64,000 nucleotides of DNA from Limanda limanda (lineage: Eukaryota; Chordata; Actinopteri; Pleuronectiformes; Pleuronectidae): NCBI RefSeq assembly GCF_963576545.1, contig NC_083644.1, positions 25,247,893 to 25,311,892 on the forward strand. Reading direction: 5' to 3'. Below the pieces are notes generated by a model. It did not search any database, was not told the origin of the DNA, and was given only the letters and a program-made list of their open reading frames with translations. Each line of letters opens with the position of its first letter. The stretch's first letter is position 1. A program made the translations under genes and the position numbers. Of this stretch, positions 41,736 to 60,925 are shown in pieces.

Positions 41736-43143
41736 GAAAAGACCTAACCGCAAATATGTTAATTTCTCACACTTTGTTTAGGACATTTTAATACTGTAAA
41801 TGAGTCTGTAAAGGCCATTTGAGAAAATGTATCCCTGTGTTTTTCCATTCAGTTTCGCTCTCTGTGGTCAAATTAATCCTGAAAACAAAGATAATCTGAA
41901 GAAAAAGAGCTGCAACAGTAAATCAGTAAATGGAAAATCTGCCAGTCAAGCTGAAATGATGTTATTACACTGCATGCTGTGAGTGGCTGAGTAACCTTCA
42001 GATACCAACTGTGAGTAAGATGATTTATTTTAGAGCAGAAAAGACAACAAATCAAAATGAAATAGATTGAGATTTAATTAGAGATCATGACATAAAAGTT
42101 AAATATTCTGGATAATGAGATTTATGCTTGGTGTTTAAATTACAGATGGTAGATTGTATCTTTTTATCTACTCTTTTATTGGGTGTGTTTACGCTCTGCA
42201 TAGTGCTGTGAATGTTGCAGGGAGGGCCTCTGGTCATTGCATGCCAGCCTTTTCAATGTAATGCAAGACCTTCCTGAAACTCTTGAAAGCTGACAGTGCT
42301 TGACGTGAGCTGTGTTAATTACAGTAATGGCACGCATTCTCATTAAGTCATTGTTTACGTATCCCGGGGCCTTATGGAGCCTGAGTGGTGCTCCGGTTTG
42401 CTCCAGCACCGCCGCCTCGCTGGCCTGTGTGGCTATGGCCTCGTTAACACAGACAGCTGTTCCTCCCAGCCACGGCCGGGGCCGACATGACGAGTGGCGC
42501 CGGTCCCGCTGCCGAACACACCCACCGAGCGACTGTCAGACACAGAAGTATCCCAAAAGGCAGGGAAATGTCAATGAGCAATCAGCGAGAAAGTGCTCCT
42601 CGGGTGATGTTTTTCCGGCCCAGCCCCCCCCAACCCCTCGTAGAACCAGCCGCTCCCCTTCACAAGACTGAGCGTGAGGCTGTCTTATGATGACCTCGTC
42701 CTACCCCTTTAAATTGGTGCAGTCAAAGGTGCAGGTGGTGTATAATTCCACCAGTGACCTGTGGTGAACACCATCAACAGTGATACAGGAATCCTGTTAG
42801 ACTCCTCTGTTCGGCCAAGCAGCCGAGAGCAGGAGGCAGATGAAGCAATGACGCAGATGACGCTGGGCCTGTATTTATCCAATTAATAAACATGTTGGAC
42901 TGAAGGGGAAGATAAACATAAGAAACATTGAATTGCATGCCTACTCATGTATTTAAGGATAAAAGCCACATAAATTTGTCACATATCTGTTCACTTAAAT
43001 ACATAAAGTAATGGAAGTTCCAGAAGTCCTATTAGTTGGTTTAGAGGAGGATGATGATTGCAGTACAGAGGTGAGCAAGTACCTTTTGAGATGTGTTAGA
43101 GATTAACTAAAAATCACTGACATGTTGACAAATAGGTTATTTA
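41736..43143. other. Intergenic stretch containing a CpG-rich island without a gene
   Basis: 42360-42670 is strikingly GC- and CpG-rich for this region (CCACGGCCGGGGCCGACATG, then GGCGCCGGTCCCGC). A 119-codon plus-strand frame overlaps it but has no recognisable domain. It could be an orphan promoter, an unrecognised first exon or a CpG-rich enhancer. The rest of the interval is ordinary AT-rich sequence. Confidence 0.4.
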
Positions 43144-44213
43144 TAGAGGTGGGATGTAAGGAAGTACAATTAATTTGTAACTGTACTTAATTACTTTGTA
43201 ATGTATTCGCGCTTCATTTAAGTAGATTTCGTTTTGGTACTTTAACTTTTACTCCACAACATATATCATCCTTTCAACAGCAAACTATTTTTTTTTACAA
43301 AGCACTGTGTTAAATACTTTTACATATATTTAAAAGTAATTAATAACTTTAAAATATAGGTAAGTAAATAAGACCTCTTTCAATGAGAGCAAAGCAGCAG
43401 CAGCATCACTGATGAAGAAACACCTGAAAAAGACTTGAAGGAGACTCAGACATGCCCTGTCTCAGTTCCTCTACAACGCTAGGAGTGCCCCAAACGGAGC
43501 CAACTGATTTCAACCAACATTAGTCACTCAGGGTTTTTACCTTGGTTATTTGAATATTACGGTTGTCCTCTCCATAAAAAACCTCTGACCTGCACTGAAA
43601 TCCATATAACATGAGGGGGGAAGATTTTTTCCAACATCCAAGGGACCGGGAGTAACAAACGTTTCCAGTAACTCTCACTCAGACTGTTTTCATGCTTGTT
43701 TTGGCACCGTGAGTAGTTTTCCTGAAGCACTTGTCGCCGCAATTCCATAATATTTTAATTTGCTATTAAAATAAGATATTCAGTTGGATTTAAAGCATTT
43801 AATCCACTGCAGTTGTCATCTTGATTCCCTTCATTCGTTCTTAAAGCATTCGGACATTTTCGTCTACCCCTTCTTTTTTAGGGGGTTCCTGAATACACTA
43901 CGGTTGAAGGGGTGTTTGAAGAATGGCCACTACCCCTACAGCACATAGAGAAATGGGGCAACACTACCCCTTCACTGCAACACTAAAAACAAAGGGGTAA
44001 ATCCAAGTGGGAGGACCAAGGGGCAAATTGGGACATTGCCATAATGATGTGGTGGAGGGAATAGGCAACACTCGGCAAGTACTTTGAGTATATCTGAATA
44101 GTAAATACTCACTTTAACTGAAGTAGAAAAGCTAAGATGGTGATATAACTTTTACTTTTGGTGAATTTATTAGTACTTTTAATGAATTGCAATGAGTACT
44201 TCCTCCACCACTG
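43144..44213. mobile_element. Ancient inverted-repeat element or nested elements
   Basis: The left end (AGAGGTGGGATGTAAGGAAG, then TAC) and the right end (GAGTACTTCCTCCACCACTG) are imperfect inverted copies. Both run into TACTTTTA/TAAAAGTA-rich arms, the pattern of the common fish 'gagtacttcctccaccactg' DNA elements. The core at 43870-44035 has repeated ACCCCTT/AAGGGGT blocks and may be a second, nested element. No coding frame is seen. Confidence 0.5.
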
Positions 44214-45599
44214 GTTATCAGCAATATACAGATTTCTCACAAAAGATCAAAGTGAAGTTGAAATTGATTTGGTTTGACTAAAACCTCAAACTTAATTTAC
44301 CTTATTTTCCCTCAGGTCCAGTCAGATTCTCCAGTTTGGTTTCAACCAATCTTACTAATCATAAATGCATTTAAAAGGTGTTAAGGATTTGTGTAATGCT
44401 GTTGTGGTCAGTTTTAACCACTTTGTCCACGAGGAGCCGTCAAAGGCAGAGACATGAGGAGTTTGAAAAAAAACAAATCAAACAGCATAATCAAGTCAGC
44501 TATCTACACGTGACCTTTAAAATAATCAAGCATTATCAAATTAGAATTTGTGGAACTTGATTGATGCTCGCTAAAAATGTTATTGCAACATTTCAATTTC
44601 TAACATATCACGTCAGAGTGAAGGTTCCAGCGATGGCTTCAGGAAACAGGGATTGAAATGTCTAATAAGGAAACAGTGTGTTTCCTCTGAACGTGGGAAC
44701 TATAAAAGCTTTAATTTCCCTATCATCACTGGGATCTAATACCAATCTGTATCCTCCGTTCAGACCGTCTGTGTTGCTGCCAGACAAAGCCTTTGAAAAG
44801 CCAATTCCTGGGAATTAAAGAAAAGAGATTAAAATGTCATTAGGTGCTACATAATTGAATGTCAATTTTGTATAAACTTGAATTCAATCCCTGGTCGTTA
44901 AACTGGATGTGGTCTACCTTTTTCCAATCATAGTTTTTGAGCGTGCAGATGAGAGTGAGGTGCTATAACTTCAAAATCATTAAACTGAGGGGAGTTTGTT
45001 TGGCCTCTGCGCTGCCAGGCTGCTTTGATTTTGGCTCAGAGTGGAGGGATGAGCAGCTGGAGGAGAGATCCAATTGTAACAAAGCGTCGGGAAATTGAAG
45101 GAAACGTGAGAGTAATAATATTTAATAATTAAATTCTCACAAACAATGGCAACGCGAATGAAGTAATCTGCAAAAGTGTGCGACATCATTTGCATAATTG
45201 ACACAGTCCCCCCCCTTTCTCCCTCCTGTAAATGAATGATGAAGACAATAAAAGATGTTGCTAAAATTGGGAACAATAACAGCAAAATTTCATCAAGGCC
45301 CCCGTGCTCTGATTAATCTGCGCTTGCAAATCAGTGCAGGGGTAAGAGAGAAGGAGAAGGGAAGCAGGGGAGGGGTTGGGGAGGGGGTGAAATTGGGGGG
45401 GAAGGCAGGTGATTAACAACAGCAGGGATTGCCACCGTGGACAACGTGTCCCGCTTTGCCGCGGCTCGAGAGGCACCATACGATCAGCCCCTTCCACGCA
45501 GCTGCTGCAGGCGCTGGCTAGCTGGATCATCCCCTCACAGCCTGAGTGAGGGCAATCATTTGGATTGTCATTAACCCCTCGTGCACCGGCTCCATGCCT
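44214..45599. other. Non-coding intergenic stretch
   Basis: No gene seen. 45330-45560 is GC-richer, with a G-run-rich purine tract (45340-45405) followed by CCGCTTTGCCGCGGCTCGAG. The 114-codon minus-strand frame here looks like a by-product of that composition. Confidence 0.5.
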
Positions 45600-46640
45600 C
45601 AGCACCTTTCACTCGCTGGCCACCAAAAAAAAAAAGCCCCAAACTCAGACGCTTTCAAAAAAATTCCATGACAAGACAAAGCAGCTGACACACCGGCGTC
45701 GATCAGTTCATGTGACGTTTCCCTGAATGTTTCTCATCTTTCTCTGCTAATTATTTGCTATCTGAGAACGCTGCCATTTTTAATTATTCACTCTGAAGGA
45801 ACCGTGCTAAATGGAAACATAGCACAATGGCAGGCCCATTTCATATTCAGGATTTCTAATTAACGGTTTCTCTTTACACACATATCTCTCTGATCATTTA
45901 GATAACAACTTTCATCATCATCTTTTGATGTTTACAAAATACAAAAACCAGGCGGCAGCGCGGAGATTTATGCCGCATAGTCGGCTCCTAATAACATTTG
46001 CATTTATTAGTCAATTAACTTGATTAAATTCATATTCCGTGTCTGATTCAACTTTGCTTGCGAGCTTAGTGAATTAAATAGGAGCAGGGGCAAAAATGAC
46101 GCAACAGGGGGACGGAGGAGGGAGGGGGAGCTGCTATGTCAGGTTTCATTATGCTGTAAACAACACAGGACAACAGGAATTACACATTACAACAACGCAA
46201 GCCATGTGAAGCAGGTCTGTCATAGGAGAGGGGGCCTTCTACTACTTTTGCTGCATTTCGGGGTTTGGGGTTTTTAGTAGTAACTCACATGTTTTGTCTG
46301 GGATGGTCAGTGACCGTCCTCTGCAGAGGACATGTGGCACAAGCCCTTCTGAGCACATTAGTAAAAACATATGATGTTTTCGCCACATTCCTCCCCATGT
46401 TATCGCCCCCTGACTTCTGTATTCCCACAAGCAAGGGCGATCTTGTAAATTCCACGCAATTAGTGGCCTTAACAGATCCAGAGACATCCATTTGATTTTA
46501 ACCTCCTCTGTCCAATTAACAAAATGTAGGTTGGAAAATAAATGGCAGACGCCTAAGCAAATTAATTATGTGTCCACCAAGCTGTTAGCCCGCGTGCACA
46601 GAGCAGGGGCTGGCAATACGGGCTGGGCACACACTGCCAT
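45600..46640. promoter_or_regulatory. Candidate conserved non-coding block
   Basis: Repeat-free DNA with GCTAATTATTTGC, TTTTTAATTATTCAC, TTCTAATTAACGG, AACATTTGCATTTATTAGTC and GCAAATTAATTATGTG. This packing of homeodomain and octamer cores resembles teleost developmental enhancers. Conservation cannot be tested here. Confidence 0.3.
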
Positions 46641-49600
46641 ATGGCCTGTGTGAGAGAGGACATTGTTGGAGGGTGGGGGTGGCACTGGTAGACCCCTTCA
46701 ATTCTCACAGATATTTATGTCATTGTCACAATAGATATATAACATATGCTGTAAAATGCTGTGGAATTAGACTAATATAAAAACTATTAAATCTTGGAGG
46801 ATTAGGACATTATTTGATCCATCTGTGATCCCATGGGCCATTTTTTACATTCTACTGTAAATTTACACTGTGACATGGTTTACAACAGATAATTGTTTTT
46901 CAATACTGCTTTTAAAAGCTTTTGTTTCCTGAACTTTGCAAACTACTTTCTCTCACAGTCAGAAATATTAAAGAGACACATTACTCATCTGGAGGACAAC
47001 ACGTCTTCTGCAGTTCTGGATGAAGCTTACCAAAGTTAGTAACAATTACCACGGTGATGTCATCAGGGTTATCTAAGCTTGGGTCTGAGTCTGGGTTTAA
47101 CGCCTACGTGCTTGTGCAGCACGTTACGGCTCGGGGATCTCCTGCGTCCTGCACACATCTGTTGTTCACCCAGGGAGCGTGTCTGCAACAGAGTTGTTTT
47201 ACGTGAGGTCTCTGGCACGACTCCTTCAATAAAAGTGGGGCTGTGCACTCAATAAATACCAGGACTCTACATTATGAAGCAGTGCATTTTCAGGTTCCTG
47301 CAATAACAATCCAAACCTGGTTAAACAAATTTAATGGATTTAGTCAATGGAAATGTAGTGCTTTTCTTTTGAAACAGGTACAGGTACAGGTGTTGCAAAT
47401 ACTTATGACATATCTGACAGAGACCAACTGTCTAGAAGAGTAGCGCGGCTCAAGTTCATAAGCAGTCCGTCCAAATGGGCACTAAAAAGAAGAGCAAGTG
47501 ACCCACACGAGCCGCTCATGCATCCAGAGTGGCCCATGCGTAAGGTGCGAATCCGAAAGGCAACCAGGATCCACAGAGGGTCCAAGTGAGAGACCATTCT
47601 GTAAATAGAAATGCAGCTGAACAAGTGGCATTAAGGGATATGCATGTTTGAGGAACTTGACCCATAGACCAAAAGTCAGAATATCTCTGCCTCCGTTGAT
47701 GATTATCTAGCATTTCAACTTCAATTAATACTGCTCCCATAGAAAAACTGATCATATCAAGTGTTTAATACGGTTGGAGCAGAAAGCTGCTGTGTATAAA
47801 GTACAGAAAGAGGTGTCAAATGCTCGGTTAAAGAAGGACGTGTAACAACACCAAACCTCCCTCTGCACAAACCTGGAGCTGTTTGGCAAAGTTTGGTTTG
47901 AAAGCAGCAAGAAGGACAAACTGCTTTTTCTACAGAATATAATCAACGTCGCCACCTAGAGGCAACACATAGCAACACCAACATCTGCTCTATTTTAAGG
48001 GCAACAATAACCTAATTCCTCCTTCATAGCAGGATCGTGACATTAGATTATTGGCACTATAATCACAATTAACATAAATTATGATGGTATTATGCGCAGA
48101 AACATCTAATCCACAGGGATCTAGTGACTTCACATGAAATATGTGGACTACAGCTGCCTACATGATAATAATGCTCTTCAGATATTTAACTGCAGATCCT
48201 GTGTTCCCAGCATCACTTCTCACACTACATTACAACTAGGCGGCATTATACATTTATGGAGCTGGATATTCCTACACATGAAAAATTCAGCCAACATGGC
48301 ACTCAGTGTTAATGCAGGACACTGTTATGTATAAGAGAACCCGAGCAAAAGCATCTACATGGTAATTTGAGGCGGTAAAAATATCCTATGGTGAGAAATG
48401 AAAACACGAGCAGAATAGGCACATACTATACATGCAAAAGATAAGAAAGCAGAGGTGACATATTCTGAAGTGAGTTGGTCCTCAAAGGCATTTATTGAAA
48501 ATACTATTAATGAACATGATCTGTCCCAGCGGCTGCAAAGCAGAGTTTTAATGCACTTTCAGGTAAATCACAGTGAACCACTTCCATAAGTTATTAGAAG
48601 AAGCCTTGTATTTCTCTGGATGGACAAGGTACCACTGACTGGAGGATGATGTCTCTAAACGAGCTTGCTGCTGACGCTCTATAACCATGAGGCCGTGGAC
48701 TCAAAGGAAGGAGAGACTAAGGACTCAATTGCAGAAATGTATATGTAAAGGAAATTGATCTTGCAGACAGGTGTAATTTCTCCTGCATAAACCTGGCCCC
48801 TGGTTCACCCAGTCATGGTGTGTAGATGTTAATCTAGGGTTTGGAGAGAGGGGGACGAGGGGGGGTGAACATCGCCCCTCCTCACCTTTCCCTTTCTTCT
48901 TCCAGCAGCATTGCACCACCTTCGCCCCCCCCCCCCCCCCCCCCAGCACAGCACAATTTCATGCCAAGTAGCTTGGAACGTTAACTATTAACTCTGAGGC
49001 TACAATTAAAAGCCTTTCATCAGATAGTGTTTCCTATACCAGATGAAGTGCAGGCGTATACCACGGCCGAATGTGGCAGCTGGAAACACCTTTAGGTCGG
49101 GTGTTTATAGTGCCAGAGCCTCATGTATGGAATCCTATCATCTGTTGATGGTATACGGTTGTATGGACTGGCTATAGAGTTCTGAAATATATTAATAATA
49201 TTTCATGCTACTTTTCATTTGTAACACCAGATTCTTAGGATAGGATGCATCATATTATTAACTAGAAGGGCACTCATTCATACTTTCATGAATTCATACA
49301 AAGGCCCAACTGTCTACATTTTTCTCATCAAGATCCATGAATTACTCTTTGTTAAATCAACTAAATTGTTGAAAAAAGGCTTCTCTTGCACTGCTTACGA
49401 AAGTTAAAAACTTGATCTGCCCCTTAATCCGGATCCAGCAAACTTTGATTGGTTCTTTCTTGGCCCATAAACACGTCTTTTCACCACATTTCTTGGTGAT
49501 CCCTTTGGTAGTTTTTGCATACCAGATGACGGACCATTGCTGACAAACCATAAGCTCCTCGGTGGAGGTAATAATAAAAAGGCTTGTATATGTACGACTT

Positions 49601-51719
49601 CTTAATATACTGTATACTACATGCTTGCGGTTTGGATAAGGTCTGAATTTAAGGTCTCTACGTATGTTTATGTACTGTTTAATTTATTCATTGGCAGTGG
49701 GAGAAGCCCAATAAAGACCAAACATTTAAAAAATGCTTTACTAAGTTCCAGGTTCCTAAAATCCCGACACATTCCTTCTCTGTAACATCCCAGCATTTTC
49801 CAACACTGGCGGTCACTGGCAACAAGAACAGGTACAGTTCATCTATTTAAAAAGATTTGTATAAACTACTACGCATAAACTGACAAGTAACAAAATGTGA
49901 ATCTAAAAGTTTTAGCATCATTTTCATTTTTCTGTGTCAAAGCATCTCTTTGTTCTCTCTCTGTTAATGTGATCATTCCTGATTTGTCGGTATTTCCACC
50001 CCATTGAGACATCGGGTTTGAGTACAATGTCCTTTGTAATATAGCCTTTAAAAATCATTAAAGTAAACATTTAACACAAAATGAATTGGCTTTGGTTTTT
50101 ACTGCTGCATCACTGTCGCAAATGGAAACACAGTATACTCAACACTGCACGAAATGGGCACTGTCTGATCTACTTTGTCTCCCTCAAGTGGTCAAAAGGA
50201 TGAACAAACATCCTTGCTCACAGTGCAGAGTGAGTTGATCTGATGAAAAACAGTACACATGGATCTTTCTTTCTTTTTAACAGCAGACTTACTGTAAAGA
50301 CACACCTGGAAAACAGAAGTGTAACTGAATACGTTAATTATGGCTGCATTCCATTCAGGTGAGTAAGGCCATGCTGGTTCAATGAGGGGGCCCTTAAATC
50401 CTGTCGAGCCATCGTCACTGTTATTAAATACATATGTGCTTTTCCAAAATTGGTTTGAAATGTCTGCTGCAAAAAAAGGTTACTTAGTGCCTACAAGTAA
50501 ATAAGTGCGGAGGAGTCATTTAAAAAGTATACAAAATAAAGACACAGAAATTCAAACAGCAACTACATATATTCTTGAAAAGTTGACTTTATTTTGGGGA
50601 AATTCTGTGTTTTGTTTTATAAAAATTCATATAAAGAAGACAAGGCTTTTATAATTTATAAATCTTTAATCAATATCGGCAGATTTTCTATTTAACAATA
50701 AAAATCCCTGCTTTTGTTTTTTTTTAAAGGATATGGAGCAATGCGTTAAATGACTTTATTTTCGAAGTCTGTCAAAACATTTAATGTCTTTATGTTTTAT
50801 AATATTTTCATTTATTGTAGTTTTCCCCCTTGGCTTCTTAATTTACTGTACTGCTGTATTTGTTTACTTCCTCACGTATACTTATACTTGTGTTCCATTG
50901 CTAATAAAGTTATTAAAAGAAAACTGCAAAGGAGGAAGTGATTCTATGAATTCTGTTGTCATGACAAAGATCAGCACCTATGAATGTTTGTAAGGGTGCT
51001 GAGGAAGGTGCAGCACCCCTACTGGGAGGAGGCTGTATCTGCAAGGCAAAACAGTTTATTAAACAGTTTTTTAAAGAAAATAATTTTCTTGGAGAACATT
51101 TAAAGAGTAACATAGTAGTAAACCTACTTTTTTTCTTTGTTCAAAACTTTTTCAGAATTATTCAGAAAATTCAATGTATTTTCTGTGATGCAAAAATGTA
51201 GAGGATGATGTTTGTGAAATTGTTTTGCCCAAACTGACAGATTTTAGAGGAGGTGACCGTGGGTTAGATGTGTCTCAAAAAGAAACTGTGATTTCTCTAA
51301 TTGCCCTAAGCCAATTTTACAGTCTACAATGTTCTATATCTGGTATAAAATATTGTTGCCTTTAATGCGACAGTATTATAAAACTTTCTCCCACTGAAGA
51401 AGAAACTGTAAAGATGCAATTTATCAGGGGGACCAGTTGTAGCCCGTTGTGGACCAGTGGTTTACAAGATCAAAATATCATTCAGCAATATCGTCCAGTA
51501 CAATTTGTGAACCAATGCACTACTAAGCTGACTAAACCAGTTCTAGGGTAAGGACTTCACTTTGACATAAATTTAATTGGCGGGGCAAGCATCTAGCCGG
51601 TCCTGTTTACAGGATTAAATTCCACTAAGGTAGAACGAGAACCTAACAATCAGCACATATTAGGTAACACTGCGTGAGAAAGGAAAGGGTGGAGTGTGAG
51701 AAAAACAGCAGCAATGATT
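46641..51719. other. Non-coding stretch downstream of kyat3
   Basis: No coding exon was recognised between 46.6 kb and the kyat3 3' end. The frames on both strands are short and unrelated to any family I know. The C20 tract is listed separately. 50580-50900 is extremely AT-rich. Confidence 0.55.
48925..48944. repeat. Homopolymer C20
   Basis: Twenty consecutive C, the longest homopolymer of C or G in the window, next to a G-rich tract at 48845-48868. Confidence 0.9.
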
Positions 51720-52070
51720 TTTACAACAAACTGAGTGCATTTATTGTGTGCACAGATTCTAACAGACTCTAAGCACAACAAACATCTAAGTTTGCCCAAG
51801 AGAAATTCCACCAAATGTGAATGCTGGTAAATGCTGGTCAAAACAGCTCATAAAAGCTGCAAGTCAACACATTCAAAACACTAATTAAAACCAAAAAATG
51901 TGCAGTATCTGTTGCAGAATGCACTCAGAAGTGTGGACACACCCCTATTAACATTTCACTAAAAACAATTCAACAGTTTCCTGTTTATGTGCAATGTTGA
52001 AGTCGAAGCCAGACCCTTCAGTTTGACCACAGTCCTCCTCTGACCCCCAAAGTCCAGACACGGCAGCCAA
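51720..52070 (-). other. kyat3: Probable kyat3 3' UTR with polyadenylation signal
   Basis: On the minus strand an AATAAA hexamer lies at 51745-51740, about 325 bases after the stop. It is followed by T/GT-rich sequence (TTTGTTGT, then TGCTGTTTTTC), as expected downstream of a cleavage site. The left end is approximate. Earlier or later sites cannot be excluded. Confidence 0.5.
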
Positions 52071-58304
<6,234 letters not shown>

Positions 58305-59485
58305 GCTGCACACGAAGAGAAAGATGAAAAATGCTGTTAAACGTTAACCTCATCCTGCATTTTCTGTTAACTTCTGTCTGGCTGTTTGAACATATACACA
58401 GTGACACTGCAGTTGCTCTATCCAAGTAACAACACAGTAACAACACAGTAACAGCAATCTGACCCTTACCCTCTGTCCAGGGAACAAACTGCTCCAAAAG
58501 GTCTAGAAATTGCTTCCAATCATTCAACATTCAACATTTTCGTTTGAAAAGCACAAAAAGCATAATTTAAAAAGCATGCGACTTCATTCAAACAACAGGT
58601 ATTAGACAAATGTGCATGGAGGCATTTGGTCAGTTTGAACCAACACACATAGCACTAATTAACAATTAGTAAATCTGGCAATGTGATGCTGACAATAAAA
58701 AGGAGAGAGCTTAAAAAACGGTCAGACAGAAATTGCCTTAATGCAAAACCAATAATCTTGTAAAAAATGTATCTATGGCTGCACTTTTTATACCTTATCT
58801 GTTATAGTTTGGTCAAATTCCATTGCTTCATGCTTTAAGTACTTTAGTACTTTAACAGTTAAATGATGGAAAATTAAACCAACACATCTTAGAATGATGA
58901 TACTGCATTACCATTTAAGTCATTTATTAAAGGATAAATGCCACATAGTTAGATAGAAACACGATACGATGTGAGCATATATGTATATATATCCTAATAT
59001 TCACTGTAAAACTCAAAATTGTTTGTGCCGAGGGGCAGGGGGAAACACTACCCTTACAGGGCAGAGGGTGGCGCTCGTGTGCGTGAGCAGAGTCCAGGGT
59101 CAGCTATAACTTCATGATCTTATAATATTATTATTGCGCGTTGGTTGATTGAGAACCAGGGGAAAGAGTCGGGGGACGTCGTGTTCAGATCGTGACAACT
59201 GCGTGTTGTTCGTAGACAGAGCGCTAATGTGAGCTACAGACCCTCACCGTTATACGCAGCCTGTGACCATAGACTGTAGCCGGTGACCCGCACACACTGC
59301 TGGGGACATCGTTAGCTACAGCTAGCTAGCAGCCAACTGTGGCACCATGAATCAGGCTGTCCCTATGGGCTGTCCCTTTAGCTTGGATGCTATGAGGTGC
59401 ACAGAAGTTAGCTGCTCTGACATAAACACGTACCATGTAGTTACAGGGGAGTCACACCATCACCAGCTCAGTCAGCGCTACTTAC

Positions 59486-59560
59486 GTGTCTCCACGGCGA
59501 GTCTCCTCTTTATATACACACTCTATGGTCTCCTCTCGGAGTCAAGTCAAGGGAGGAGGA
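59486..59560 (-). other. kyat3: Probable non-coding first exon and promoter-proximal region of kyat3
   Basis: The start codon lies one base inside exon 2, so the 5' UTR must be spliced from upstream. Reading the minus strand, a strong donor (GACAC|gtaagtag) falls with its exon edge at 59486. Joining it to exon 2 gives ACACCATGA, with A at -3, a good Kozak context. A TATATAAA sequence lies at 59509-59516 but is only about 31 bases from the donor, too close to leave a normal exon. Transcription therefore probably starts further upstream, and the right-hand limit given here is arbitrary. The exon is inferred; no transcript evidence is available. Confidence 0.5.
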
Positions 59561-59830
59561 GCAGGAGGAGGTGCTGCTGCCTTCAATGTCGTCGGAAATG
59601 TACCATGTTTTCATGTATTTTTATTTTATTTTTTTTGTGATACCCAGACTCAGGTAGTTTGCCTCTTCGTAAATCGAATATTTGTGTGACGTTTGAATAT
59701 AAACATGTTATTACACTTTTTAAGATGATATTTGTAACGTTGAGAATTATCTATAAACTCAATGATTCTGTGTGGTACATTTCACATCCGTACGTGAGAA
59801 ATGGCAAATAACTCAGATAGCAGTAACCCA

Positions 59831-60020
59831 ATGATGAGGAGGAGGAGAAGGAAGAGGAACCACCATGGAAGGACAAGAACAGGCCCTAAGCACAAGATCC
59901 ATAGAGACCAGGTTCACCCCAGCAGACAGGACCCAAGGTGCAGGCTGTGCAAACATGCCCCGGAGACAGTCCAGCAGTAAGAAGCAGGGTGTAAGATACA
60001 GGATGGGACAGCCTACACGG
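59831..60020 (+). pseudogene. Decayed non-LTR retrotransposon reading frame (C-terminal cysteine/histidine region)
   Basis: From 59831 the frame reads MMRRRRRKRNHHGR and then GPKHKIHRDQVHPSRQDP, followed by RCRLCKHAPETVQQ and a stop at 59978-59980. It continues past the stop in the same frame with AGCKIQDGTAYTEK. The pattern (CxLCK-APET-Q...AGCK...AY) matches a C-terminal segment that I recall from widespread fish LINE-type proteins. The in-frame stops and lack of an upstream frame show it is dead. It lies about 300 bases upstream of the kyat3 first exon. The overlapping 132-codon frame at 59865 is out of register with this match. Confidence 0.5.
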
Positions 60021-60023
60021 AAA

Positions 60024-60873
60024 AATAGGAAACAGTTCCCCCCTCTTTCTTCGTTATGTATCGTTTTTTTTTTTTTACACTATGCATGTATGTACAGTTT
60101 TGTGTTATTCAATTTAAATTGTGTCTTTTATTCAGCTTTCCCTTTAGTTGATTATTTTCTGTGTCCAGTACATATATGCAATGTTTGTATATATTCAAGT
60201 TTGTACATACAGTTGTTAAAAAACATGTATGATTATGATTGTTTTTATTTCTCCTCTATATAAACTTAATATCCAAATTCACAAGGATCTTTTCAGTGAG
60301 CAATAAGAAACTGTTTCCTTCCTTTTGTCTTTTATTTTCTCTCCAGGTTTTTTTGTCAAATGGTAACTTTGACCTTTGCTTGTCATGTGAGTTATCAGGC
60401 TACTTTTACTGGACTAAAGGTTTTCTGCAGGCTCCACTTTCCACCACTGTATATAAACTGTGGAAAGGGACTTAGCTTTTCTGATATATATTATAACATA
60501 TATATTATTTAAATTGTAAGGGGATATATAAGATGGAAAGTTAGTAAAATGTATGCTCCATTTATAAATTAAAAAAGAGTTGGGTGCAGTAAAGGAAAGC
60601 TGCCCATAGGGGAGGCTGTCGCACACCTACTTCCAATATCTAAGCTTGCCCTCAAGGTTCAAGTGTGAGTGATGTGTAAATGAAAGATACTTCATTGATG
60701 GGACAAACTCTCAGAAACACTCGACAGTTCAACACAGTAACATTGAGCAGAACCAACTGCAGCTGCAACACCACTATGAAAAAATACACCTATGAATTAT
60801 ATTGCAGATTAGAGTTAATCAGTCTCAGCAAAGTCTACTTTAAACTGACAAGTGGGTGTTAGAATACACACAC

Positions 60874-60925
<52 letters not shown>

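Noticed and set aside
42312..42671. 119-codon plus-strand frame over the CpG-rich block
   Set aside because: GC-rich DNA has few stop codons, so long frames arise easily. The Arg/Ser/Pro-rich protein resembles nothing known.
59509..59516. TATATAAA as the kyat3 TATA box
   Set aside because: It lies only about 31 bases upstream of the likely exon 1 donor, which would leave almost no exon. It may be incidental.
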